DNA of 64,000 nt from Photobacterium sanguinicancri (GTDB lineage Bacteria > Pseudomonadota > Gammaproteobacteria > Enterobacterales > Vibrionaceae): positions 992,001 to 1,056,000 of the forward strand of contig NZ_AP024850.1 in assembly GCF_024346675.1 (NCBI RefSeq), written 5' to 3'. The translations under genes were made by a program, and so were the position numbers. The notes beneath the pieces were generated by a model, which was not told where the DNA came from, ran no database searches, and saw only the letters and a list, made by a program, of their open reading frames with translations. Of the stretch, positions 28,554-38,265 are shown one piece after another. Position 1 is the first letter of the stretch, and every line of letters begins with the position of its first letter.

Positions 28554-29138
28554 ATGCAAAAGCTCTTTGATGTGGGCTTACACCCTGAACAAATGTTGGC
28601 AGAATTACCTGGGTTTATGAGCAAAATTTCAGACTTAGCAACTACGCTGGGGATTGATCTTACGCCGTATCAAGCTGACCACATTGCTTTGCGTGTTAAT
28701 GATCATGAATTGGCAAAAGCCTTGCACCAAGCATGGTTAGCCTATGGCGATGAATGGTCGAATAATGAAATTAATGGCCGTCCAATTATCGTGATTGGTT
28801 TTACTCAGCCATTAGAAGTTGGAGGTTGGACAATTGAGGCACTTGAATTACCTTACCCAAGTGACAAAGTTTACCCACAGCAGGGCTGGGAGCATGTCGA
28901 ATTTGTGATTCCCTCGCAAGCTGCGACAACGGATGAGTTACAAGAAGACTTAGCCGTACTCTTGCCTACATTGGCTTGGGGTGCATTAGCGGAACACGGT
29001 ATTAAGGTGAAGGCAAGTTCGCCATCAGGCGAGCATGAGCGCTTGGCTAACCCTACTTACGCATTCAAGCAAGATAATCTCTGCATTAAGCTTCACCCTT
29101 GTAGCTTAAAAGCGGTGATTGACAGTGAAATAGCATAA
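28554..29138 (+). CDS. yecM: VOC family protein YecM
   Basis: Uncharacterised metal-binding-fold protein of the vicinal oxygen chelate superfamily. Start set at ATG 28554 (MQKLFDVGLHPEQMLAELP, 194 aa) because GGAG lies 12 bases upstream and E. coli YecM has about 188 residues; the frame could open at 28374 but adds 60 residues with no homology. Likely metal-site residues: ADHIALRVND near 42, EALELPYPSD near 91 and WEHVEFVIP near 109. Neighbour of argS as in E. coli. Substrate unknown. Confidence 0.88.
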   Translation: MQKLFDVGLHPEQMLAELPGFMSKISDLATTLGIDLTPYQADHIALRVNDHELAKALHQAWLAYGDEWSNNEINGRPIIVIGFTQPLEVGGWTIEALELPYPSDKVYPQQGWEHVEFVIPSQAATTDELQEDLAVLLPTLAWGALAEHGIKVKASSPSGEHERLANPTYAFKQDNLCIKLHPCSLKAVIDSEIA

Positions 29139-29165
29139 AGAGTATTGATAATCTGCGAGTCAATT

Positions 29166-29195
29166 AAAAAAGGCGTACAGAGTCGTACGCCTTTT
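29166..29195. terminator. Bidirectional terminator between yecM and purU
   Basis: Stem AAGGCGTAC / GTACGCCTT with loop AGAGTC, A-rich before and T4 after. Confidence 0.85.
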
Positions 29196-29281
29196 GTGTC
29201 TTTTTACTGTCCGCCCTGAAATATGTTTATTACGATTGAATTGAGCTGGATTAGGTAGCCAATACAATTAACAGCATAAAG

Positions 29282-30115
29282 CTACAGGATTACAGTACGG
29301 TTCCCCAGTACAAACACGCGATCATCTACTACCAACCCCAGTGCTTTACTTAAAACAGATTTTTCAACATCCCGGCCAGAACGTGCCATATCGCTGGCGT
29401 TAAAGTTATGATCTACCGGAATAACATTTTGAGTAATGATAGGACCTTCATCTAAATCATTAGTGACAAAATGGGCTGTTGCACCAATGATTTTGACGCC
29501 ACGTTCGTACGCTTGTAAGTAGGGCTTAGCACCAATAAAAGCAGGGAGAAAACTGTGGTGGATATTGATGATTTTATGGGGGAGTTGAGCAACAAAATCA
29601 GGTGTTAAAATACGCATGTATTTTGCTAGCACCACATAGTCAGGCTGGTATTGCTGCACAACGGCCAGCAAAGCGGCCTCGTGCTCTTCACGACTAAGCC
29701 CTTCGTGGCTAATGTGGTGGAAGGGGATATCAAATTTTTCTGTTAGTCCCTGTAAGGCATCGTAGTTACCTATGACAGCGGTAATTTCAATATCTAAACT
29801 GCCATCAAAGGCTTTGACCAAAATGTCGCCTAAGCAATGCGCTTCTTTGGTAACCATGATGACCACCCGTTTACGCGCGGAGCTAATGAGTTGACGATGA
29901 CTGCCTTGCGGCAAGGCGTGATCAAGATCCAATAAGAAAGTTTCATCATTGAATACACCTTCTAATTCAGTGCGCATGAAGAACTGTTGATTGGGGTTAT
30001 CTACAAACTCATTATTATGAATAATATTCAGCTGATGCTTGTAACAAATGTTGGTGATTTTTGAAATCAGACCGACGGCATCAGGGCAATCGGTGAGTAA
30101 TGTCTTCTTTTCCAT
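29282..30115 (-). CDS. purU: Formyltetrahydrofolate deformylase PurU
   Basis: Hydrolyses 10-formyl-THF to formate and THF, balancing one-carbon pools and supplying formate to PurT. 277 residues (E. coli 280). N-terminal ACT domain (TDCPDAVGLISKITNICYKHQLNIIHN), then a formyltransferase-fold domain with the catalytic region KIINIHHSFLPAFIGAKPY near 191 (Asn and His) and the DLDEGPIITQ Asp near 229. Divergent from yoaA over 182 bp. ACT-domain regulation by Met/Gly is known for E. coli; not visible here. Confidence 0.95.
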   Translation of the reverse strand: MEKKTLLTDCPDAVGLISKITNICYKHQLNIIHNNEFVDNPNQQFFMRTELEGVFNDETFLLDLDHALPQGSHRQLISSARKRVVIMVTKEAHCLGDILVKAFDGSLDIEITAVIGNYDALQGLTEKFDIPFHHISHEGLSREEHEAALLAVVQQYQPDYVVLAKYMRILTPDFVAQLPHKIINIHHSFLPAFIGAKPYLQAYERGVKIIGATAHFVTNDLDEGPIITQNVIPVDHNFNASDMARSGRDVEKSVLSKALGLVVDDRVFVLGNRTVIL

Positions 30116-30297
30116 TGTCTTCCTTGAATATTTATTTTAATCATCCTTTCTCTTTATTACCCGCTATTGTTTGTATGGTCAAAGGCTTTCCACTTCTTCC
30201 TTGCTGTGTTTGATGCTCAACATGGTAATTAATCATGGTCGCTCGCGGTGATTATTGGCATAATGGCGCGTTATCTACTGTATAAATAACCAATACT

Positions 30298-32235
30298 ATG
30301 ATCGAGAAGTTTTTTGCTGCAGGCGGTGCGCTGGACAAGGCGATTCCAGGCTTTCAGGCTCGCCAACCTCAAATAGACATGGCTAAGGCTGTCGACAGTG
30401 CTATTAACGAGCAAACTCAACTGGTCGTTGAGGCAGGAACGGGAACGGGTAAGACGTTTGCGTACGTTGTTCCTGCGTTAGTGCGTGGCAAAAAAACGAT
30501 CATAAGTACGGGGTCTAAAAACTTACAGGAACAGCTTTTTCACCGCGATTTGCCGTTGATGGCAGATGCACTGGGTTTTACTGGGCGCTTATCTTTATTG
30601 AAAGGGCGGAGTAACTATCTTTGTCATGACCGACTTAGCCGCCAGATCACTGAAAGCCATGGGCAGTATGCCGATCCGACTTTATTAACCCAGCTGGTCA
30701 AAATTCGCACGTGGTCATCAGCGACTAAAACAGGCGATCTTGGCGAGTGTGAAACCATTGCTGAAGATAGCCCCGTGATCCCGATGATCACCTCGAATAA
30801 CGATAACTGCCTAGGGCGAGAGTGTCCTTCCTACGATGATTGCTTTGTTGTAAAAGCAAGGCGCAAGGCAATGGAAGCGGATATCGTGGTGGTTAACCAT
30901 CACTTATTTTTGGCAGATTTAGCCATTAAAGAAACAGGGTTTGGTGAGCTGATCCCTGAAGCGGAAGTGTTCATCTTTGATGAAGCCCATCAAATGCCTG
31001 ATATTGCCAGCCAGTATTTTGGTCAGAGCTTATCGAGCCGTCAGATCCAAGAGCTCGCGAAAGACATTGAAATTGGTTACCGCACTGAAGCCAAAGATAT
31101 GCGCCAATTACAGAAAATGGCCGATCGTTTATCGCAAGCCGCAGCTGAAATGCGAATTGTATTAGGTGAGCCTGGCTATCGTGGTAACTGGCGTGACGCA
31201 TCGAATAACCCTGCAATTCAGCGTGAATTGGTGCGCTTGAGCGATGCGCTTGAATTGGCCCATGAAGTATTGAAGCTTGCTTTAGGACGAAGTCAGTTAT
31301 TGGATGCCGCTTTTGAGCGTGCCACGTTATTAAAAGCGCGATTAGTCCGTTTAGCGGATACGTCTATTACCGGCTATTCCTATTGGTATGAATGTACGCC
31401 GCGCCATTTTAGTTTGAATATCACGCCTTTGTCGGTAGCCGATAAATTCCGCGAACAAATGCAGCAACAGCAAGGGGCGTGGATTTTCACCTCTGCGACC
31501 TTGGCGGTTGATGGTGATTTTGGCCACTTTAGCCACCGTCTAGGGTTAGAGCCGAAGCAGCAGTTTTCATTAGAAAGCCCATTTGATTACCAATCGCAAG
31601 CGTTACTCTGTGTCCCTCGTTTCTTACCTGAACCTAATAGCTTTGGTATTGCCGATAAGCTGGTAGAAATGCTGGCTCCCATTATCGAGCATAACCAAGG
31701 CCGCTGTTTCTTCTTATGTACTTCGCACCAAATGGTTAGGGATTTAGCCGAAGGTTTTAGAGCGGTGTTAGATATTCCTGTTTTAGTCCAAGGTGAGACG
31801 ACTAAACAGCGTTTGTTGGCTGAATATTTAGAGCGTGGTAATGCGTTGTTAGTGGCAACAGGCGCCTTCTGGGAAGGAATTGATGTTAGAGGGCAAGCCC
31901 TTAGCTGTGTTATTATCGATAAATTGCCTTTTACTGCACCGGATGATCCGCTGCTAAAAGCGCGTATTGAAGATTGTCGCCTTCGTGGTGGTGACCCTTT
32001 TGCGCAAGTTCAAATTCCTGATGCTGTTATCACCTTAAAACAAGGGGTGGGGCGCCTTATTCGAGATAAAAAAGATAAAGGCGTATTAGTAATTTGTGAC
32101 AACCGATTAGTTACCCGTCCGTATGGCGCGGTATTTCTACGTAGTCTACCGTCAATTCCACGTACTCGAGATGTGGCTGGCGTTGGGCAGTTTCTTAGTG
32201 CAATCAATGATCTTGATTGTACCGAAGTTGAGTAA
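30298..32235 (+). CDS. yoaA: ATP-dependent DNA helicase YoaA (DinG/XPD-like)
   Basis: Superfamily 2 iron-sulfur helicase. 645 residues. Walker A AGTGTGKTFAY near 46, four cysteines of the Fe-S domain in NCLGRECPSYDDC plus an upstream Cys (SNYLCHDR or ECETIAE region), DEAH box IFDEAHQMP near 226, motif V/VI ATGAFWEGIDVRG near 519 and QGVGRLIRDKKDKG near 582. In E. coli YoaA works with DNA polymerase III chi (HolC) in damaged-fork repair. It is followed by tsaB after 20 bases, the conserved pair. Confidence 0.93.
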   Translation: MIEKFFAAGGALDKAIPGFQARQPQIDMAKAVDSAINEQTQLVVEAGTGTGKTFAYVVPALVRGKKTIISTGSKNLQEQLFHRDLPLMADALGFTGRLSLLKGRSNYLCHDRLSRQITESHGQYADPTLLTQLVKIRTWSSATKTGDLGECETIAEDSPVIPMITSNNDNCLGRECPSYDDCFVVKARRKAMEADIVVVNHHLFLADLAIKETGFGELIPEAEVFIFDEAHQMPDIASQYFGQSLSSRQIQELAKDIEIGYRTEAKDMRQLQKMADRLSQAAAEMRIVLGEPGYRGNWRDASNNPAIQRELVRLSDALELAHEVLKLALGRSQLLDAAFERATLLKARLVRLADTSITGYSYWYECTPRHFSLNITPLSVADKFREQMQQQQGAWIFTSATLAVDGDFGHFSHRLGLEPKQQFSLESPFDYQSQALLCVPRFLPEPNSFGIADKLVEMLAPIIEHNQGRCFFLCTSHQMVRDLAEGFRAVLDIPVLVQGETTKQRLLAEYLERGNALLVATGAFWEGIDVRGQALSCVIIDKLPFTAPDDPLLKARIEDCRLRGGDPFAQVQIPDAVITLKQGVGRLIRDKKDKGVLVICDNRLVTRPYGAVFLRSLPSIPRTRDVAGVGQFLSAINDLDCTEVE

Positions 32236-32255
32236 TTTAGCATTCAGAGGCTTGA

Positions 32256-32957
32256 ATGAGCACCAAAATCTTAGCGGTTGATACCGCAACTGAGAACTGT
32301 TCTGTTGCCCTAATGGTGGGTGATGATGTGATTTCACGCTGTGAGTATGCTCCCCGTGAACACACCACAAAAATCTTACCTATGGTTGACGCAGTGTTAG
32401 CCGAAGGTGGCGTTTCGCTGAAACAATTAGATGCACTCGCATTTGGTCGTGGCCCTGGTAGCTTTACTGGTGTGCGCATTGGTATTGGTATTGCGCAAGG
32501 TCTGGCCTTTGGTGCCGATTTACCTATGGTTGGCGTTTCTACTTTGGCTGCAATGGCACAAGGCACTTACCGTGTGCATCAAGCAGAACGTGTTCTATCA
32601 GCGATTGATGCGCGTATGGGCGAACTGTATTGGGGGCAATATGCTCGCCAAGCAAACGGTGACTGGTTGGTTCAAGGTGAAGAGATGGTAATTGCACCAG
32701 CTGATTTGCTAACACGTTTTGAATCACAACAAGGTAAGTGGTTAACTGCAGGTACAGGTTGGCCAGAATATGCTGAACCTCTTGCACAGTTAGATGTCGA
32801 AACTGAAGCAGGCACAATCCTTTATCCTGACTCTCAAGATATGGTTGTGTTGGCAAATTTTGCTTTTGCACGTGGTGAGGTAGTGGATGCAGAACATGCA
32901 AGCCCAGTCTATCTTCGAGATAAAGTAACGTGGAAAAAACTTCCAGGTCGTGAGTAA
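32256..32957 (+). CDS. tsaB: tRNA t6A biosynthesis protein TsaB (YeaZ)
   Basis: ASKHA-fold partner of TsaD, TsaE and TsaC in forming threonylcarbamoyladenosine at tRNA position 37. 233 residues, E. coli length 231. N-terminal [22 protein letters not shown], then [18 protein letters not shown] and [24 protein letters not shown] near 66-89, and [13 protein letters not shown] near 114. Directly downstream of yoaA. The other t6A genes are outside the window. Confidence 0.96.
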   Translation: MSTKILAVDTATENCSVALMVGDDVISRCEYAPREHTTKILPMVDAVLAEGGVSLKQLDALAFGRGPGSFTGVRIGIGIAQGLAFGADLPMVGVSTLAAMAQGTYRVHQAERVLSAIDARMGELYWGQYARQANGDWLVQGEEMVIAPADLLTRFESQQGKWLTAGTGWPEYAEPLAQLDVETEAGTILYPDSQDMVVLANFAFARGEVVDAEHASPVYLRDKVTWKKLPGRE

Positions 32958-32991
32958 TCGCGCCTAATAAGCGAGGAATAATTCTACAATT

Positions 32992-33294
32992 ATGGTTTCT
33001 ATTCATCGTTTACCGCCATCGATAAACCCGCAGCAAAAGCCGCGGGTTTCTAAAACACCTACCTCACAGCCAGCAACTGAGCCAACGGCGGTATCCAAAG
33101 CGGTATCCAAAAATGTGTCTCAGTCGATGCGTTCAGCGGATCATTCAGCCTTGATCCAAGAAGCTCGTAGCCATATTCAATATGATCAGCCTGAAGGTAA
33201 ACATCGCGATGCTGTATCGTCGTATTTAGACGTAATGAATCAGCAAAAACGCGATGAACTATCAGCCATGATTGGTGTTGATATGTATGCCTAA
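32992..33294 (+). CDS. Small protein of unknown function between tsaB and the Slp lipoprotein
   Basis: 100 residues, not recognised. No signal peptide or membrane segment. The N-terminal half is low-complexity, rich in Pro, Ser, Thr and Lys (RLPPSINPQQKPRVSKTPTS, then AVSKAVSKNVSQ), probably disordered; the C-terminal half (SALIQEARSHIQYDQPEGKHRDAVSSYLDVMNQQKRDELSAMIGVDMY) is predicted helical and looks like a small folded module. The ribosome site is weak (AGGAA about 14 bases upstream). A terminator-like hairpin lies inside codons near 11-19. It follows tsaB after 34 bases, so is probably in its operon. Confidence 0.68.
   Translation: MVSIHRLPPSINPQQKPRVSKTPTSQPATEPTAVSKAVSKNVSQSMRSADHSALIQEARSHIQYDQPEGKHRDAVSSYLDVMNQQKRDELSAMIGVDMYA
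33024..33049 (+). other. Terminator-like hairpin inside the 5' part of the small gene
   Basis: Stem AAACCCGC / GCGGGTTT with an inner GC-AAAA-GC, only three T following before CTAAAA. It sits 67 bases after the tsaB stop, so it may attenuate transcription after tsaB. Confidence 0.4.
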
Positions 33295-33369
33295 CAAAAA
33301 AGTAAACGTTTGCTTAAATTAGGCCTTGATGCGCTGGATGGATAATGAACAATTGCTATGGAGAAACGC

Positions 33370-33918
33370 ATGTTTAAAAAGCTATTTCTTGGGGTGTTCT
33401 TAGTCTTTATGGTAGGCTGCGCGAGCTTACCAGAGACATTGAAAACGCAAACTGAAACGCCAATTACCGATCTGGTGACCATCATTGATGATCCCGATGG
33501 TGCCCAAGGTCAAGAAGTCCGTTTAGGTGGCATTATTGCTTCGATAACCAATGAAAAAGATCGCACTCGCTTAGAAATAGCCAGCTTGCCTCTGACTTCT
33601 GATGGTCGTCCGCGTATTGATTCAAAGCCTGTTGGACGTTTCGTTGCTTATGTGCCCGGTTTTCTTGAGCCGTTAGAGTATGCGCCTGATCGTTTAGTCA
33701 CGGTAGTGGGACGCCTAACAGGAAAAGAAGACGGTAAAGTTGGAGAGCATGAATATGCGTTCCCAGTCGTGGATGCGACAGGCAACCAAATTTGGCGTGT
33801 TAAGCAAGAAATTAGAATGGATGAGTTTGACTCTTACCATAGTTGCTTTGGTTCACGTTGTTCTTACTTTGGCTTTGGCACCACACGAGGTGAGGTTTAT
33901 CATCGTGTAACAAAATAG
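33370..33918 (+). CDS. yeaY: Slp-family outer membrane lipoprotein (YeaY-like)
   Basis: Lipoprotein of the Slp/YeaY family. Start set at ATG 33370 (MFKKLFLGVFLVFMVGC, 182 aa) because a GGAG lies six bases upstream; an ATG at 33358 is the alternative. The lipobox VFMVGC is followed by Ala-Ser, consistent with outer-membrane sorting. The body has GQEVRLGGIIASITNEKDRTRLEIASLPL and GRFVAYVPGFLEPLEYAPDRLVTVVGRLTG, typical Slp core. In E. coli yeaY lies between tsaB and fadD, as here. Role: starvation- or envelope-stress lipoprotein, not defined. Confidence 0.9.
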   Translation: MFKKLFLGVFLVFMVGCASLPETLKTQTETPITDLVTIIDDPDGAQGQEVRLGGIIASITNEKDRTRLEIASLPLTSDGRPRIDSKPVGRFVAYVPGFLEPLEYAPDRLVTVVGRLTGKEDGKVGEHEYAFPVVDATGNQIWRVKQEIRMDEFDSYHSCFGSRCSYFGFGTTRGEVYHRVTK

Positions 33919-33947
33919 CGTTGATAGTGCTTAACTCGAGAAACGTA

Positions 33948-34820
33948 ATGAAAGAAATGGCTTTTCAGCTTGCAGAGCGTCAACTTACCGCCATGACAGT
34001 AAGCGACAGTGATGCTGAAAAGCCGATATTGTTAATGCTTCATGGCTGGCAAGATAATGCAGCTAGCTTCCGATCCTTATTTCCGCAGTTGCAAGACCAC
34101 TATCGCCTCTATGCGCTAGATTGGCCGGGACACGGTTATTCAGAGCGAAGAGATGCCGATAACTATTATCACTTCTTTGATTATGTTGATGACTTACACC
34201 AAGTTATTTTACAGCTAGACGCCAATAAGGTGTATTTAGTTGGACATTCACTTGGGGCATTAGTGGCATCAGCGTACAGTGCCGCGTTTCCTGAAAAGGT
34301 GGCGGGATTAGTGTTGATTGAAGGTTTATCGCCATTACATGAAGCGCATGATAATGCGGTAACTCGATTACGCAATGGTGTCTTAAGCCGACAGCGATAT
34401 CGCCAGCGTAGTCAACAAAAACCACGACGAAAAATGGTCTCGTTTGAGCAAGCATTAGCACTGCGTTGCCAGGTTAATCAATTGAGCGAAGCCTTATTAA
34501 ACCCCATTGTTGAGCGCGGCGTGCAATGCATTGAAGGGGGATATTATTGGCGTCATGATGAACGGCTGCGTTGTGATTCTTTATATCGTATCGCGCAAGA
34601 GCATGCGCAAGCCTTAATGTCGGCGATAGAGTGTCCGGTTTTGTCTATTGTGGGTGAGCACGGTTTTCCGCGCCTACAACAGAGAGCACCGGAATTAGGT
34701 TGGGTGAAAAACATTCAACAACAGCGTGTGGCTGGTGGACATCATTGCCACCTTGAAAGCCCTAAGGCTGTCTGTAAATCAATAGTGGCGTTTATGTCAA
34801 ATATTGAAAATCTGGCTTAA
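33948..34820 (+). CDS. Alpha/beta hydrolase
   Basis: Cytoplasmic serine hydrolase of unknown substrate, 290 residues from ATG 33948 (MKEMAFQLAERQLTAMT); the frame opens with a TTG at 33921, which lacks support. Motifs: HGWQDNAASFRSLFPQL near 32, LDWPGHGYSERR near 59, nucleophile GHSLGALVASA near 101 and the C-terminal His in AGGHHCHLESP near 267. The yeaY-hydrolase-fadD order suggests an acyl ester or thioester substrate, but this is inference. Confidence 0.85.
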   Translation: MKEMAFQLAERQLTAMTVSDSDAEKPILLMLHGWQDNAASFRSLFPQLQDHYRLYALDWPGHGYSERRDADNYYHFFDYVDDLHQVILQLDANKVYLVGHSLGALVASAYSAAFPEKVAGLVLIEGLSPLHEAHDNAVTRLRNGVLSRQRYRQRSQQKPRRKMVSFEQALALRCQVNQLSEALLNPIVERGVQCIEGGYYWRHDERLRCDSLYRIAQEHAQALMSAIECPVLSIVGEHGFPRLQQRAPELGWVKNIQQQRVAGGHHCHLESPKAVCKSIVAFMSNIENLA

Positions 34821-35095
34821 TCAGTTTGTGTTAATCATATGTTAGTTATGCTGTAATGTGCTGATAAAGCATTGTTTGAACTATACCTTTGTCCGTAATT
34901 CATGTGGTATGAAGTTGCTTCGGTGACATGGTTTAACATCAATACCTTATATTGTTATCAATACATAAGATAACAGTAAAGGTGGGGAGTGATAAGTCGA
35001 TAACCCAATGGATCATGAACAGACAATTACAGACATAGATATTTCCCTTACAGCAAATTCAATAGGCATCATCGCCAAGAAACAGGAGAGTGCAA

Positions 35096-36784
35096 GTGGA
35101 TAAGGTTTGGCTTAACCGCTATCCGGAAGATGTACCGGCAGAAATTACCCCCGATCAATACCCATCATTAGTTGAGATGTTTGAACAATCAGTTCAAAAA
35201 TATGCTGATCAAACAGCATTCATCAACATGGGTCAGGTGATGACCTTCCGTAAATTGGAAGAACGAAGCCGTGCGTTTGCCGCGTACTTACAAAATGAGC
35301 TAAAGCTTCAAAAGGGTGACCGTGTCGCCGTGATGATGCCAAACTTGCTGCAATACCCGATCGCACTATTTGGTATTTTACGTGCGGGTTGTGTTGTTGT
35401 GAATGTGAATCCACTTTACACCCCACGCGAGCTTGAGCATCAGTTAAATGATTCTGGCGCGAAAAGCATTGTTATCGTTTCTAACTTTGCACATACGTTA
35501 GAAAACGTTGTTAAAAATACGGGCGTTAAGCACGTTATTTTGACTCGTCTGGGTGATCAGTTATCACGCCCTAAAGGTACATTGGTTAACTTTGTTGTTA
35601 AATACATCAAAAAAATGGTACCAAAATACGACCTTCCGCATGCCATTTCATTACGTTCGGCGCTAAGCAAAGGCCGTCGTATGCAGTACGTAAAACCATT
35701 CATGTCGGGTGATGATATAGCCTTCTTGCAGTACACCGGTGGTACTACGGGTGTGGCGAAAGGTGCAATGCTAACGCACCGTAATATGCTCGCAAACGTG
35801 ATGCAGGCGAAAGCAGCATACGGCCCAGTATTAACCGAAGGGCGCGAGCTTATTGTTACCGCTTTACCGCTATACCATGTATTTGCGTTAACGGTTAACT
35901 GCCTATTGTTTATCGAGATGGGCGGTCAAAGTTTGTTGATCACCAACCCGCGTGATATTCCGACCTTTGTTAAAGAGCTACAGCGTTACTCATTTACTGC
36001 TATTACGGGCGTAAACACACTTTTCAACGCGCTACTTAACCATGCTGATTTCAGTAAACTGGACTTCAGTAACCTTCGCCTGTCTGTTGGTGGTGGTATG
36101 GCTGTGCAGCGTGCGGTTGCTGAAAAATGGAAAGCAACGACAGGTAACTATTTACTCGAAGGCTACGGCCTCACTGAGTGTTCACCACTAGTGGCGGCTT
36201 ACCCATACGATCTTGTTGATTACAATGGCTCTATTGGTTTACCTGTTCCTTCAACAGAAGTACGTTTGGTTGATGATGAAGGCAAGGTTGTAGGTAACGA
36301 TCAAGTCGGTGAGCTGCAAGTGCGTGGGCCGCAAGTCATGAAAGGTTACTGGCAGCGCCCTGAAGACACGAATGATATTTTGAGTGAGGATGGTTGGTTA
36401 TCAACTGGCGATATCGTACGCTTCGATGAGCAAGGTTTCTTACATATTGTCGATCGCAAAAAAGATATGATTTTGGTTTCTGGCTTCAACGTTTACCCGA
36501 ATGAAATTGAAGATGTTGTCGCCTTGCATGGCAAAGTGTTGGAAGTTGCTGCCATTGGTATGCCGCATGAAGTATCGGGTGAAGTTGTTAAGGTGTGTGT
36601 GGTTAAACGTGATTCAACCTTAACCCGTGATGATTTATTAGCACACTGTCGCGAGCATCTTACAGGGTATAAAATTCCTAAAATTGTCGAATTCCGCGAT
36701 GAACTTCCAAAGACGAATGTTGGTAAAATCTTGCGTCGCGCACTGCGTGAAGAGCAAGCAACAGAAGCGAAACAAGAAGCGTAA
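35096..36784 (+). CDS. fadD: Long-chain fatty acyl-CoA synthetase FadD
   Basis: Activates long-chain fatty acids to acyl-CoA at the inner membrane for beta-oxidation. Start is GTG 35096 ([14 protein letters not shown], 562 aa): the AGGAG at 35084 is seven bases away, whereas the other GTG at 35090 is too close, and E. coli FadD starts at the same residue. ANL motifs: [18 protein letters not shown] near 213, [14 protein letters not shown] near 361, [37 protein letters not shown] near 440-475, catalytic Lys in [10 protein letters not shown]. No clear FadR operator was found in the 275 bp upstream. Confidence 0.96.
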   Translation: MDKVWLNRYPEDVPAEITPDQYPSLVEMFEQSVQKYADQTAFINMGQVMTFRKLEERSRAFAAYLQNELKLQKGDRVAVMMPNLLQYPIALFGILRAGCVVVNVNPLYTPRELEHQLNDSGAKSIVIVSNFAHTLENVVKNTGVKHVILTRLGDQLSRPKGTLVNFVVKYIKKMVPKYDLPHAISLRSALSKGRRMQYVKPFMSGDDIAFLQYTGGTTGVAKGAMLTHRNMLANVMQAKAAYGPVLTEGRELIVTALPLYHVFALTVNCLLFIEMGGQSLLITNPRDIPTFVKELQRYSFTAITGVNTLFNALLNHADFSKLDFSNLRLSVGGGMAVQRAVAEKWKATTGNYLLEGYGLTECSPLVAAYPYDLVDYNGSIGLPVPSTEVRLVDDEGKVVGNDQVGELQVRGPQVMKGYWQRPEDTNDILSEDGWLSTGDIVRFDEQGFLHIVDRKKDMILVSGFNVYPNEIEDVVALHGKVLEVAAIGMPHEVSGEVVKVCVVKRDSTLTRDDLLAHCREHLTGYKIPKIVEFRDELPKTNVGKILRRALREEQATEAKQEA

Positions 36785-36853
36785 GATAACCGATTAAGCG
36801 CAGATGGCTTTCGCCAAGCTGGTCAATAATGGGTTACAATACGTAAAGGTATT

Positions 36854-36890
36854 AAAGTGCTGGCTTCTGCTGGCACTTTTTATTTTTACT
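36854..36890 (+). terminator. Intrinsic terminator after fadD
   Basis: Stem AAAGTGC / GCACTTT with a 12-base loop followed by TTATTTTT. Confidence 0.8.
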
Positions 36891-36899
36891 GTCGTAGTG

Positions 36900-36989
36900 A
36901 ATACCAATTGAAGAATGCTCTCACACTGATATGGCGTAGTAAACGGACGCAAATAACGATGTGGTGAGATAATTTTTCAATTCGGTATT
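36900..36989. repeat. 90-bp imperfect palindromic element
   Basis: Outer arms AATACC(A)ATTGAA and TTCAAT(TC)GGTATT, then TCTCAC / GTGAGA and an inner GCGT / ACGC, so the whole element folds as one long hairpin. It has the look of a dispersed MITE-like or REP-like repeat of Vibrionaceae; copy number cannot be judged from one window. Confidence 0.6.
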
Positions 36990-37064
36990 TTAATACGGTA
37001 GATCCCTATATTTACTCCCATAAATACATGGTGCACTCATCGATAGTGCCAAGAAAGGTTTGCT

Positions 37065-38186
37065 GTGAAATTTGAAATCATAACAACAACAGAACGATTA
37101 ACGACGGTATGTGAACAAGCGGCGACTCAGCAATATATTATGCTAGATACTGAGTTTGTTCGTACCCGCACACTTTACCCTAAGCTGGGTTTAGTTCAGC
37201 TTTTTGATGGTGCTACGCTATCGTTGATTGATCCGATTGCTATCGAAGATATGGAACCATTATGGGCACTTTTACGTGACCAATCGGTGACGAAAGTACT
37301 GCATGCATGTGGTGAAGACTTGGAAGTGTTCCAACATTATGCGGGTTGTTTACCTGTTCCAATGTTAGATACACAACTCATGGCTGCATTTTTAGGGCAT
37401 GGTATCTCAACAGGCTTTGGTGCGCTGGTGAGTGAATATGTGGGGGTTGATCTTGAAAAAGGTGAAGCGCGTACTAACTGGATGGCTCGTCCTTTAACTG
37501 ACAAGCAGTTGGATTACGCAGCAGCAGATGTTCACTATCTAAAACCTTTGTTTGAAACCTTGCTAGCAAAAGTGCAAGAAAAGGGACGCATGTCAGCATT
37601 GGAAGATGAGTGTGCAAGCTTGATGTTAAAGCGATCTCAGCAGACTGATCCTGAAAAAGCGTATTTAGATATTAAAAACGCTTGGCAATTAACCCCACAA
37701 CAACTTGCCGTGTTACAAAAATTGGCTAAATGGCGAGTGCTTGAAGCGCGCAAACGCGATCTTGCGCTTAACTTTGTTGTGAAAGAACTTAGCCTTTGGA
37801 AAGTTGCGCGTTATAGCATTAAATCAAAAGCGGTGATGCTACGTGAAGAATTTGATGAGCGTGAAGTACAACGCCATGCTGGCCGTTTAGTGAAAATGGT
37901 GTTTGATGCAGAAGACATGAATCCTGCGGATTACCCAGAAAAAATTGTACGCCTTGTTGATCTAAGTGGTTACAAGCAGCTGGTTAAGAAAATTAAAGAT
38001 GAAGTGACAAAAGTAGAAGCTGAAACAGGATTAGCTTCTGAGTTTCTGGCGTCTAAAAAGCAGATTAATCAGCTTATATCGTGGGCATGGAAAAATGAAC
38101 GCCCACAAGATAAAAAACCTGAAATGCTAAAAACATGGCGTCAGCCGTTATTTGAAGCACGTGTACTACCATTATTAGATCGTTAA
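37065..38186 (+). CDS. rnd: Ribonuclease D
   Basis: 3'-5' exoribonuclease that trims tRNA precursors. 373 residues (E. coli 375). DEDDy active site: Exo I LDTEFVRTR near 27, Exo II CGEDLEVFQHY near 80, Exo III DYAAADVHYL near 150. Two HRDC-like domains follow (from LTPQQLAVLQKLAKWRVLEARKR near 209). GTG start 37065 with AAAGG upstream. Order fadD-rnd matches E. coli; the min operon lies opposite, converging through a shared terminator. Confidence 0.95.
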   Translation: MKFEIITTTERLTTVCEQAATQQYIMLDTEFVRTRTLYPKLGLVQLFDGATLSLIDPIAIEDMEPLWALLRDQSVTKVLHACGEDLEVFQHYAGCLPVPMLDTQLMAAFLGHGISTGFGALVSEYVGVDLEKGEARTNWMARPLTDKQLDYAAADVHYLKPLFETLLAKVQEKGRMSALEDECASLMLKRSQQTDPEKAYLDIKNAWQLTPQQLAVLQKLAKWRVLEARKRDLALNFVVKELSLWKVARYSIKSKAVMLREEFDEREVQRHAGRLVKMVFDAEDMNPADYPEKIVRLVDLSGYKQLVKKIKDEVTKVEAETGLASEFLASKKQINQLISWAWKNERPQDKKPEMLKTWRQPLFEARVLPLLDR

Positions 38187-38212
38187 TGCCGAGCTAATAA
38201 CTAAACACAGAT

Positions 38213-38247
38213 AAAAAAGCCACTGTATTGATTACAGTGGCTTTTTT
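38213..38247. terminator. Bidirectional terminator between rnd and minE
   Basis: Stem AAAAGCCACTGTA / TACAGTGGCTTTT with loop TTGAT, A6 before and T6 after. Confidence 0.93.
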
Positions 38248-38265
38248 CATGACGTCAAAATAAGT

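Noticed and set aside
32237..33006. Minus-strand frames opposite tsaB
   Set aside because: Shadows of a well-recognised gene.
34821..35095. FadR operator upstream of fadD
   Set aside because: Known control in E. coli, but I could not find a convincing match to the FadR consensus by eye.
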